Both the position numbers and the translations under genes were made by a program. A stretch of 64,000 bases of DNA, taken from Excoecaria cochinchinensis (lineage: Eukaryota; Streptophyta; Magnoliopsida; Malpighiales; Euphorbiaceae). Positions within the stretch are counted from its first letter, which is position 1. Each line of letters begins with the position of its first letter. Where the stretch lies: the NCBI GenBank assembly GCA_947683425.1, contig CANTUQ010000106.1:4674001-4738000 (forward strand). Direction: 5' to 3'. The notes below the pieces were generated by a model that had not been told where the DNA came from, made no database searches, and saw only the letters and a program-made list of their open reading frames with translations. Positions 15,301-27,335 of this stretch are shown here, piece after piece.

Positions 15301-18300
15301 TACTCTCTTCTTTCAAGTCTATTGATAATCTACCTTGTGTTACTTTAGCCAATGGATCTACTGCTTCTGTAATTGGACGTGAGACAACAAATCCTACAAA
15401 GTCTCTCCCTTTGTTATCTGTTTTATGTTTATCATCATTTTCTTTTAATTTGTTATCAGTTACCCAAATTACCCAAAGACTTAACTGTTGTGTTATTTTC
15501 TATCCCAATTATTGTCTTTTTCAGGATCTCAAGACGAAGCAAGTTCTTGGTAAAGGGTATTTGGTAAATGGCTTGTATGCGCTTGAATCAGCTCATGAAT
15601 TAGTGCCTCGATCGATTGCCTGCACAAGCTCATCTTCCCTGTTGCAACTTCATTGTCGTTTTGGTCATCCTCCTCTTTCAATTTTACAAAAGTTGTGTCC
15701 TAATCTTAAACGAGAATCTACTTTAGAGTGTGATGCTTGTCAATTTGCTAAACACCATAAAGTATCTTATTCTCCTAGAATAAATAAACGTGTTGTCTTC
15801 TTTTTTCTTAGTTCATACTGATGTATGGGGACCATGTCCGGTCTTATCCCAATCTGGTTTTCGTTATTTTGTGACATTTATAGATGATTATTCTCAAGTT
15901 ACTTGGCTTTATCCTATGAAATCTCAATCTGACTTGTTTACTATATTTTGTGCTTTTCATGCTGAAATTAAAACTCAATTCAACAAATCTATCTGTATTT
16001 TGAGAAGTGATAATGCTAAAGAGAATGTTTCACATTCTTTTAAATCTTATCTCTCTCAGCATGGTATTATTTATCAGTCCTCATGTATTGTCACCCCTCA
16101 GCAAAATGGCGTAGCTGAGCGAAAAAATCGTCATTTGTTAGAAGTAGCCCGAGCACTGATGTTCCATATGCAGGTTCCTAAAGCTTTCTGGGTAGATGCT
16201 GTCTCCACTGCTTGTTTTCTAATCAACAGAATGCCATCTTCTGTTCTTGACGGTCAGATTCCATATTCTCTTCTTTTTCATTCATCTACGCTATTTCCTC
16301 TTGCTCCATGAATTTTTGGGTGTACTTGTTTTGTTCAAGACATGCGACCCCACTTGTCGAAACTAGATCCTGAATCCCTTAAGTGTGTCTTTTTGGGATA
16401 CCCTCGTGAACAAAAAGGTTATCGTTGTTATTCTCCTTCTTTGGGCCGTTACTTGGTATCTGCTGATGTTACATTTTTTGGGAATACATCTTTCTTTGGT
16501 TCCCCGATGTCTTCTCATTCGCACACTAGCGATTCAAATGATGATTTTCTTGTTTATACTGTCAGTGAGCAGGTAGAATCTCCTCCACCTCGACCTGTTA
16601 TTCATCAAGTGTATTCTCGACGTGTGCACCATTCTATTGAGGTACCTCCTATCACCCAAGACACAGGCACAACACCCCTTGTTTTGTCTTCAGATCCCTC
16701 CTCGCCGCCAGATACCAGCCTTGACCTTTCTATTGCACTTCGTAAAGGTAAACGTATATGTACTTACCCTATTTCTTCTTTTGTATCTTATCATGCTTTA
16801 TCCTCTTCTTCCAAGTCTTTTGTAGCTTCCTTAGACTCTATTGTTGATCCCAAGTCCCTTTCTGAAGCATTAGATAATGCTAGTTGGCAAACTGCAATGA
16901 AAGAAGAGATGATGGCCTTAGAGCAGAATAATACTTGGGATCTTGTGCCTTTACCTTCCCAGAAAAAGGCTATTGGCTGTAAATGGGTGTTCATTGTTAA
17001 AATGAATCCTGATGGTTCTCGTGCTCGATTGAAAGCTCGATTGGTTGCTAAAGGCTATGCTCCGACATATGGAGTGGACTATTTGGAGACCTTTTCCCCC
17101 GTTGCCAAACTTTCTTCTGTTCACCTATTTACTTCCTTGGCTGCTACTTATAGTTGGACACTTCATCAGCTTGATGTAAAGAATGCATTCTTACATGGGG
17201 ACTTAAGTGAAGAGGTTTACATGGAGCAACCACCTGGATTTGTTGCTCAGGGGGAGTTAGGGAAAGTATGCAAATTAAGAAAGTCTCTGTACGGTTTAAA
17301 GCAATCTCCTCGTGCCTGGTTTGGGAGATTTAGTATATCTGTGATTGAGTTTGGCTTAAGAAGAAGTGCATATGATCACTTCGTCTTCTTTGCATCATCA
17401 AGTTCTGGGTGCATTTTGCTGGTTGTGTATGTGGGTGATATAGTGATTACTGGAAATGATGAAGCTGGGATAACAAGGTTGAAAACGTTCCTTGGGACTC
17501 GCTTCCGAAAAAAGGATTTAGGACCATTGAAATATTTCTTAGGGATTGAAGTTTCTCGTAGTCATAAGGGGATCTATCTATCTCAAAGAAAATATTGTCT
17601 GGATTTATTAGATAATGCTGGTTTCATTGAGGCAAAAGCATGTGATGCGCCTATGATACCAAATGTGAAGCTGAAAGCTGAAGATGGAGACTTACTCGAG
17701 AATTCTGAAGAGAATAGGAAAGTTGTGGGAAAATTGAACTACCTGACTATCACCCGTCCTGATATTGCCTTTCCAGTAAGTGTTGTTAGTTAGTTCATGT
17801 CATCTCCTAGAACCTCACATTGGGATGCTGTTATTCATATTTTGAGATATCTAAAAGGTGCGCTAGGACGTGGTATCTTATATCGAAATCATGGTCACCA
17901 TACTATAGAAAGCTTTACAGATGCAGACTATGCAGGAGACCTTTCAGATAGACGTTCTACCACCTGTTACTGTATTTTTGTTGGGGTAATCTTATTTCTT
18001 GGAAGAGTAAGAAACAAAGTGTTGTATCCCGATCAAGTGCGGAATATGAATATAGGGCTATGGCACAGACTACCTGCGAACTTATATGGCTACGTCATTT
18101 AGTTGGCGAAATTGGATTTGTTCAATCTAAACCAATGAACTTATGGTGTGATAATCAAACAACTATTCATATTGCAAATAATCATATTTTTCATGAGAGA
18201 ACCAAACATATAAAAGTCGACTGTCATTTTACTCGGAAAAAGCTAGAAGATGGATCAATCTCAACTTCACATGTCAAGACAGTGAACCAGTTAGCTGATG

Positions 18301-21300
18301 TGTTCACCAAGGCATTACCTGGAAGTCGGGTTAATTATATTTGTAACAAGCTGGGCATGATTGATATCTATGCTCCAGCTTGAGGGGGAGTGTTAGTGTG
18401 AATATGATTAGTGTGAATATGTTCTTGTTAGTTGCAAAGTTAGGAGTAAATTAAGGAATATTGTTGACTTAGCCTTCTTTGTATCTTGTATAAATTCATG
18501 TTAAGTGTTAATACGAAACATATTATCTTGAAATTCTACGGTGGACAAAGCTAGAAGTTTTATTTTACATTTCTCTTTCTGGTGCTAGAAGAATGAATTT
18601 CTATTCGTGTGCTTACTGTGTTAGGTGTTGGAAGTGATGAAAACATGCATCATGTCAATATCATTTTCTGAAAAGTGGGGCATGGCTATCCATGATATGT
18701 TACTCTCTGATTCTTCTATCCACAGTGTAATCTTTCGACTCGTTTGTACGACTAAGCGAACTTTAGAGGTGAGCTGTGAATTTTTCTGCCTTTCTGTCTA
18801 ATCTCTACTTAGCATGTGGTGACTATTTTCTTTTTCTAACTTTTCGATGCACAATTTTTAACAGAACCTTTATGTAAGCCGTCTTGTTGAGATGGAAGAG
18901 ATTGAAGGCTTTCAGCTAGCCATTTGTTCTGCTTTGGGTGTTCTTTATGCCATGCTTTCCAATTTTTCTGAGGTACTTGTACTGGTTTCTTTTACTAACA
19001 TTATTTGAATCGATGGATAGTTGTCTTTATCATACATATTGTTACTTTAAGCTGCAAGTTTAAGTGATATAAAGAATCTTTAGTTCCTACACGTCGTTTG
19101 GGAGATTTAATGTTTTTCTGTTTGCTCCATCATCTTTGTTTACCTGTATTTGGTTGGAAGGATATGTCCAAGATACTAGTGTTCTTTTGATGAAAAAACT
19201 GTCTTATTGCTTCATTTTATGAAATCAAACATTTTATGAAATCAAACTTACATGACATATGGTTTTATCTTTTTCCAGGACATATCTCTCAGTCTTCCAG
19301 TCTTTCACCAAGCAGTTTTGTCATCCTCAGCCAAACCAATTCCTGTAGTTGCAGCTGTTATTTCCTTGATATCATATTCTCGCAATCCTGTATGGAATTC
19401 TTCATTCTTAATTCTTATTCCTATTTATTTATTTTTTTATCTTACCAGAAGCTAAATGATGAATTTCATTTTTGTTTTCTTTTTAATTTTCATGATTAGA
19501 GGAATGATAGATATAGTTTTTAGTGGTTAGGGTTTGATTCTACAAGTTTAATGCATTGATACATTGCTGTCATTGAGTAGCTTCCTGTTTGCATTTTTGA
19601 GATGTTGCAGATGCAGTGACATGTAATGAAAACAGAGCTCTTATGGCATTAGCTTATCTATCCAGCATAATCTTAAGCCAATCTTTGAAAAATTTTGTGA
19701 AAACACAAACCTAAAAAATTTTGAGGTAATTCACTGAAACTGAGAAGTGCGACTAACAATATATATACATCATAAAGGCATTAAATCTATTCTAAAGGCA
19801 TAAAGGCATCATATTAATATGCTAAATTACTAAAGTGGTTAGCGCAAATACATCTAAAGCCAAAAGGATTGGAGATAAAATTTAACTTGATCACCGCAAT
19901 AATCGATGGTATTAACTTCAATTAGATATTAGTTTGAAGTATATAATATTTAGGGGCACTTTACATAAAGAAATTAGGCAAAACTAGAAGAAAGTAAAGG
20001 TTGGAAGCTAAATGAAGGAGCAGGATTGTAATTAAATCTCTGTTGCACCTGCTTTTATATGGTTAGCGGTGTTACCTTCGGTGGTAAAGATAATTAATAG
20101 GCATTACCATCATCTAATGAGCATTTCCATGGTTGCTTATATAGGAAAGAAAAAGAAAACAAAGATGTAAAAAATGGAACAAAAATACAAAATGCTTTTC
20201 TGATAATTTTATTCTCTATAGGTCATAGGCAATGTTTTCAGAACCGGATCGGATATCGACTCGGTCTGTCAACTGAGTCATTAGTCAACTGATTGGATCG
20301 GATTGACTTGTAGTTTTTATCTTTTTTTTTTTAAATATAATTATTTATAAAAAATTAAAAATATGGTATATAAAAAACACATTCAAACAGGTTATCAAAA
20401 ATCAATATAAAAATAGTAATTTTAAATTCAACAAAATTTGCAAATATAAAAATCAAATAAATTGTTCGAACATAAAAAAACTATTGCTTATACAAATTTA
20501 AATAAAAAAATAAAATTTTTGAATTCAAAGAAACAAGTAATAAATTTAGGCAACATAAGTGCAATTCTTGAACTTTTATTAAATTGAACATTGTCAAATG
20601 AAAGGGAAGTAATGAAGGAAGATGAATCCCATATCGAAAGAAAAAAATTAGGGAGACAATTGCTTTGTCTATAAATAAGAAGAAAAAGTAATAAAAGGAT
20701 GTGAATTCCACATTGAAATAAAGAAACAAGGAAAACAAATCAATCGTCTATAAATAAGAAGAGGAACTAATAAAGGTATGCGAATCCCACTTCGAAAGAA
20801 ATAAATAAGAGACAAAGCATTTGTCTATAAAAAAAAGAGAGAAGTGAGTGAGCTTCTTTAATTTTAATATATATATATGCATAATCGGTCGGTTAATCGA
20901 AACTGATGGATTTTTGTAATTGAAAACCGGAATCGGAATCGAAAAATTTAAAAATTACTAACCATGAACTGAGAAAATCGGTTAATAGAAAAATTGGTTT
21001 TTTTTTTTTTTTTTCCCACCAAAACGACAACGTTTTGGTATTTTGGGACAAATATCGGATTCTTCTTGGTTCAATGGTTCGTCGGTTTTTTTCGGTTCTA
21101 TCCGGTTTTTAGCTCATCGGTTTTTAATATGTTATTTAGACCAGACTAGCTACTAGTTGCCGATTTGACCGGCCGATCCGGTCCGGTTTTTAAAACATTG
21201 GTCATAGGTATATATACAAAAATAAGAGCTATAGTAAGGGAAACTAGCTACCAATTAGGTCCTATGATTATTTTGAATATACAAGGTAAGTCAACTGGAT

Positions 21301-24051
21301 AGCTAATGTACACTTTGTGACACTCTATCTCATGCTGGAGCGTAAATACTAATCATACCCAACTTAATACAAAGATATTTAACTCGAATCTCATTTAATG
21401 GTTTTTTAAAGATATCACTCAGTTGATCTTCTATTTTCACATATCCAATAAATATCAATCTAGTTTCAATTTTCTCACAAATAAAGTGATAATCAACCTC
21501 AATATATTTAGTTCGTTCATGATAATACTATATTTGGAGCAATATGAAGGCAACTTAATTATCACACCACAATTTAGTTGGCAATGAAGACTATAAACCA
21601 ACTTCAATAAAGAGGTGATGTATCCACATAATTTCACACGTGGACTGTGCCATGATAGAACTCAACTTTGTAAAAACATGATGTATGGGAATAACTTCCT
21701 TTGTTGCAGCAACTAATGGCAATTGCAAGCGATATGCCATACAATGAACATAATAAGCATAAGGACAAACACTTGAAATCAGAGCTAGTAATCTTTTCCA
21801 TTCTCCTCACGTATTGCTAGCACCATCATAACCTTGCGCACGGATGTTGTGAACATCAAGATGATGTTGAAAGAGGAGAAAAAATATAGCATCTTTCAAT
21901 GTTGAAGCAGCAGTGTCCCTAACATGAACAAGCCCAAAAGACCGTTCTCTTAAGCATCCATCTTTATGAACAAATCTTAAAACAGCAGACATTTGCTCCT
22001 TTTTGGACTCATCTCTAGCTTCATTAACAATTATACAAAATTTACCATTACTAATTTCCTCGCAACTAACTTTTCTAACTTTAATCAAGAGGACTTGTAA
22101 GATTTCTTTTTGTATTGTTGGTGATGTATAGAAGCCATTTTGTGGAGCATTGTCTAAAGCTTCTGCTACTTTTTCATTGTAAGATGTTATTAAACTTAGT
22201 AGCTAACGGAAATTTCTTGGCCTTTCTAATGTTTGTTTCATAATGACCTCTAAAAGCACATCCTTGAAATGCAAGCCACCTAACATCATCAATTGAAGCT
22301 TTTAACCGGGTCCTATTTTCTGCATTTTGTTTGGGACGTAAAGGATTCAAATAGTTTTTGAATGTGTGAAGAGTGATCCATGAGATCTGCACAAGCTCTC
22401 TCAGCATTTCGATGACAAGTGAGATCCTTTCCAACAGGTGCTAAAAATGCACAATGTTTATGATCTCTAACCTTTTTCCAATTTTGAAATCCATTTACAG
22501 TGAATGCATTTAAGCCCGGGGGACCATTTTGTGTATGAAAAAAAAAACAAGGAAGACAAAATGTCACATCCTTACTAGGAGAATATTCCAACCATGATGG
22601 GAATGACTTAAACCATGATTGAAGGCAACATTTATGTTTTTCTCTAGACTTTGGATACTTTGAAAGGATGTACTGATATGGATTAGCTTTAATATAAGCT
22701 CTCCGAATTTCATCACGCATTCATATTCCTATATCTGTTGCCATAAGGCTGGATCACATTCTAATGAATTAATATCAAAACCTTCTTTGCTTTCAATTCT
22801 TTGGCATTTAGTAGGATGATTATCTGAAGTCAATGGATTATGATCTGTGCCTGTATTTGATTGCTCAACAGAAGTTGATCCTTCAATATTCTTTCTTTTA
22901 AAATACGGAAAAATTCTAGATGGTTTGGTCATCTAAAAAAAATAAAAAAATCATTCACATACAATAAGCATCCAAACAACCGAATTTCAGAAAGACATTT
23001 AAACAAATCTAATATATAAACAAATAAATAGACCACCTCCCAGGTCTTCTGGGAGCCACCACCCAGACTCACTGGTGCATTTACCTGAATTGTTAAAACT
23101 TTGTTGGTTGTTGTATAATTGTTCCAATAATATATTGCATATACTTGATTAATCAAGAACCTATAAAAAAATATAGCAAATTAATAAATGTAAAGATAAC
23201 CGACAATTGATAGAGAATTGTATATGATATGTGAAATTTATTAACTTAAGTTTTGTTAGTTTCACAAAATAATCCGAACAATATACTAAGAGGACAAAAA
23301 ACACCCAATAAAAATAAAACTCAATTACCATTTAATTTATAATCCCAATATCCAATTCCAATATAATCCAAACAATTTATTATTTTTCACTCGTAAATAT
23401 GTAGAATGTTTCTTTTTTTAAAAAAAGTTTATAATAAATTAAAGTAAACGGAGTTTAAACCTACAACAACATTCTAAATTGTAACAAAAATAATTATTAA
23501 GATTGTGTACCCATGACTAGAAATTAGAAAACAGTGAAAGACCAAAAAAAAAAAAAATAGATACAATAGCTTAACTATTCAAGTGAGTTCATACTACTTT
23601 ATGATATTTAATTAGCTTTTTTTGAATAATAAATTCAAAGCACTTGTTTTGAGTTCAATAATATTCAAAACAAAGAATGAGATATATTCAAAAGAAAAAA
23701 GGTAAAAGAATTAGTTGAAAAGATAATTACCCATTTGCTTTGATGCCATTCAAGATTTTTGCTCCACAACTTCAATTTTAATTGGGCTAAATTTTCTTTT
23801 ATAATTTGTTGTGCATTGTAAATGTTGGACTTAGGGTTTGCTTATTTTTTGAAAAGAGGGATTTGTTTTTTTCTTGTGTCAGAGAGTTAAAAGCTGTGAA
23901 TTTACAGTCTCACGATTGCTTGCTACTTGTTGTTACTATTATTATTATTATTATTATTAATTAATTAATTAATTAACCAGGAACAAAAATTATGGGCTTG
24001 AGAAAAGAAATTCAGTAACTTAAAAACTGAGAGGGGCCAAAATAATTAAAT

Positions 24052-24086
<35 letters not shown>

Positions 24087-27000
24087 AAATCAAGGAATTA
24101 CAATTTTTTTTTTGGGTGGGGGGGCTCACCTTAAGCCCAGATTCGCCTCTGTATAGTGTTAATATTGATACAATGTTAATTTATATAGCATTAAATTTCG
24201 AAAAAATAAATAAAAAATTAATAATATAATTATATATAATTATTGTATATATTGAAATTTTAGTTGTAGATTTAATAATGAGAAAAGAGAAAAAAAATTA
24301 AAAGTTTTAAGAAGGGAATTTAGAATTTAATTTGAGAAATTGAAAGATTTTTAAAAAATATTTAGATTTTTTTTTGTGCTCTAATTATTTAATTGCTTTG
24401 TTATTTTTATCTTTTTTTAGATATTTCTCAAAATCTTCAAATTAATGCAAATATAATGCAGATGAAAACCGTAGAATATTAATTTTTTAAGTTTTGTATT
24501 TTAACTTAAATTTTGATTGTAATTATTGAAATATTTTAATTGTATTTATATTTGATTATATGTGCATTCATTTATTTTTATAGATTTTTAAAAAATGTCT
24601 TATTAAGTACCCTTTTTTATGTAAATTGAAGATATTTTTATAGAATGATAAGTATTTATTAACTAAGTTGAGCTTATATTTTTATAAGTTGATTAATATA
24701 GATATATTTAGTTAAGTTGAATTGTAAAATATTTTTATATGTTAATTGTATTTATTGATAATATACATATATAGTTTATTGAATTTTTTTAAGAAAAAAT
24801 TAAATTTTCCGAAATACTAGATTGTTTTGTACTCGATTATTTAGTACTGAAAGAACTGCAAAACCATACGGAGCTGTTGTGAATTTTTTGGAAGAATTGT
24901 ACCGAATTGTTCCAAATTTCGAGACAATAACAATACATGATTTTGAAAATCCCCGAACTTTCAAGACAATATTGGTAATTTACAAATACCCGGATTGTAC
25001 TGGACCATGTACAGCCCTATGTTGTTAATGTCCTTTAAACCTATTCATTTAAAGTGGCCCATTCAATAGGTGTAACTCTGGTATGGTTCTTTCAACATTT
25101 GGAGAAGCTCAAATGAGTCATTAGTCTAGTGGAAAATTTAGTATGATTCTAATAGTTGAAGAGCTAGTTACTTTGGGACCTTATCACGATAAGTCAAACA
25201 GAAGCTAGGTTATGTGTTGGAAGTAGGAATATTGAGTTCTTTGAAACTTTTGTGGTGTCTAATTTTATTTATTTAGGTTATTTTATGTTATCTATGCAGG
25301 CAATACAGGTTGGGGCTGCTAAAGTATTATCTAAATTGTTGGTTATGGCGGACTATTTACAGCCATATTTGTCTGGCAATGTTTGTTTTGGTCTGGATGA
25401 TATACAGGTTTGTGTTTTAGTGTTAGTGTGTTTTCTTTGTTTATTATTATTGTCGTCGTTGTTATAGTTGCTTCTAGTCTGAATCATGATGAACCACTAT
25501 TTGTCTTAGATTTCAGATTTAAGGCATTCTGTTGAAAGTGCATTGTTGGAGATGGGTTGGAATGAAGATTTATTTGTTGCTATAGTCAATCTGCTGACTT
25601 TTGCAGCATGCCATCAGGTTTGTTACAGCATGCAAAAGATACAATTTTAGCTCCATTAGTTATTTTTTTATTCCTTGTGATTTATCATAGGACTTAACTG
25701 GAATTATGGCACCGAAATTTCCAATTCTCATGATGCTGATATTAAGGGGGCCAAATTTTGCTCCTATATCTTAACTTTGTTGGACAGTGTGTTTACAGAT
25801 GGTACGATAACCATAAAACTAGTTTCCTGGTATTATGGACCAGTTTTTCACCTTCATAATCAAATGCATCTTCTTAAAATTGATGAGAATTTGCAGAACA
25901 AACCAGGATAGAATTAGAAGAAAATTTGAAATTAAAAGCAGAGGAAGAAGAATGATAGAATGGGATAGGATACATGTACAAGGCACAAGAAGCAGAGTGA
26001 AAAATGGAGAACAAAGAAATGTAGAAGAGAATATTCAATACAACTCCCTTTCAATTCTAAAATTCATTTCATCCTCTCTTACATATGATTATATATGTAA
26101 CTGTTAAATTTCACAAATTCCATAGGAAGGTAAAGCTGTTCAATGGTTGTGGCATCCTTTTGTTATCTATGGTGAAGAACCGACAATCTTGTTTTCTTAC
26201 TAACAAAAGTTCAACCCAATGTTTTTGGTGTATTAAAATAAATTAAATGTACACACAAAAACACAACACATTATTAAAGGTAACTAACTAGTCAATACAA
26301 ATCATTGATCCCCTAGAATGTCGGGGTTTCTGAAAACTAGGGATTACAGTTGTGCATAAAACATTTAAGAAATCTGCATAGAATACAGCAGGCATGGTGG
26401 AAGGCACGAGGCACTATGATCTTGCAGAGTGAATAAGACAGACAGGACATGTTGCCACATGCGATGTGCCACGCATGTGGCACTAACCCTGGTAGGTGTT
26501 GACTGTATGAAGCACAGATTTTGGTATTCCCATGCTTATATATTTAGAGACCTTAAATAGCTGATACATTCATAATATTTGTCTTGCCCAATTCTATGGA
26601 TGTGCAAACACTTTTTTGTTCTTTTAGCTTTGTTTGTTAGCATTTCTTTCATTTTTTTATTCTTTTGTTGGTTGGGGTAGGGGGTTGGGGGGAAGTTTTG
26701 TTTATTCTATTCACTGGATTTGAGCAGCAGGAAGCAAAATGTCTTTGTGATTGTGGAATTGTCTGGATCTCATTGCTTTGAGTCTTCAAAAGTTATTGCT
26801 TATCACCACAAAATCATTGTTTCTACATTTGAATAAAATTTTGATTTTCAATCCAAGTCTTGAACCAATTACAGAATTCTCATAATTCATATGTATTTAT
26901 AATTCCACTTGAAAAATATTGAGTTTTTTTTTTTCTTTTTTGCCGCCTCAAATTGTTATTTGTTTGTTGGTGTTCTTTTGGGCAGCCTCCTTTTCTTGTT

Positions 27001-27302
27001 GCTATTTTAGCTCCAAAAGCAGACACTGAAGTTCAATCAGGTAATGCTGGTGGGATGAAGCAGCCGACGAATGAAACTTCTGTTGGCCCTCAAGAGGGCC
27101 ATGAATCAAGTCTGCTTGATGCACTAATGCAACATGTAGGAAGAGCCAGTCATTATATTGACAGGTTTGGCATGATTTCTGTTTCAGTCAGTTTACTATT
27201 TGATCTGATCTATCTATGATATTATTGATAAATTATGACCTAACAGTCAAAACTGAGGGAAGGAGAACTTGAACAAATCTGCGTTTAGATACGCAAGATA
27301 TG

Positions 27303-27335
<33 letters not shown>

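Larger units (their letters stand above)
13700..18547 (+). mobile_element. Ty1/copia retrotransposon (plus strand), 5' LTR not found
   Basis: It starts with a GC-richer leader (about 13700-14230), then gag, protease, integrase, reverse transcriptase, RNase H, polypurine tract and one LTR at the 3' end. I could not find a copy of that LTR between the exon end at 13433 and the gag start at 14234, so the 5' end is probably truncated; the left boundary is approximate. The element lies in the same orientation as NUP188, within the intron 13434-18624. Frames are broken at several points, and the reverse transcriptase catalytic motif is altered. Confidence 0.85.
20166..21655 (-). mobile_element. 3' fragment of a copia element (RNase H plus LTR), LTR split by a MITE
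   Basis: On the minus strand, 21655 to about 21323 reads as the copia RNase H C-terminus (AQSTCEIMWIHHL, YYHERTKYIEVDYHFICEK, KLGMISIYAPA) with stops. It is followed by a purine-rich tract and then an LTR starting TGTCACAAAGTG near 21322. The LTR is interrupted by the MITE at 20230-21200 and seems to resume to its left, ending in TTTTTTACA at 20166. Without the MITE the LTR would be about 178 bp. The upstream part of the element is missing; it joins hAT transposase sequence directly at about 21655. Confidence 0.6.

Noticed and set aside
14234..18383. Retroviral or pararetroviral (caulimovirus) origin for the pol genes
   Set aside because: Integrase lies before reverse transcriptase, and the YVDD/DVKNAFLHG motifs are those of Ty1/copia; no movement or envelope protein was seen.
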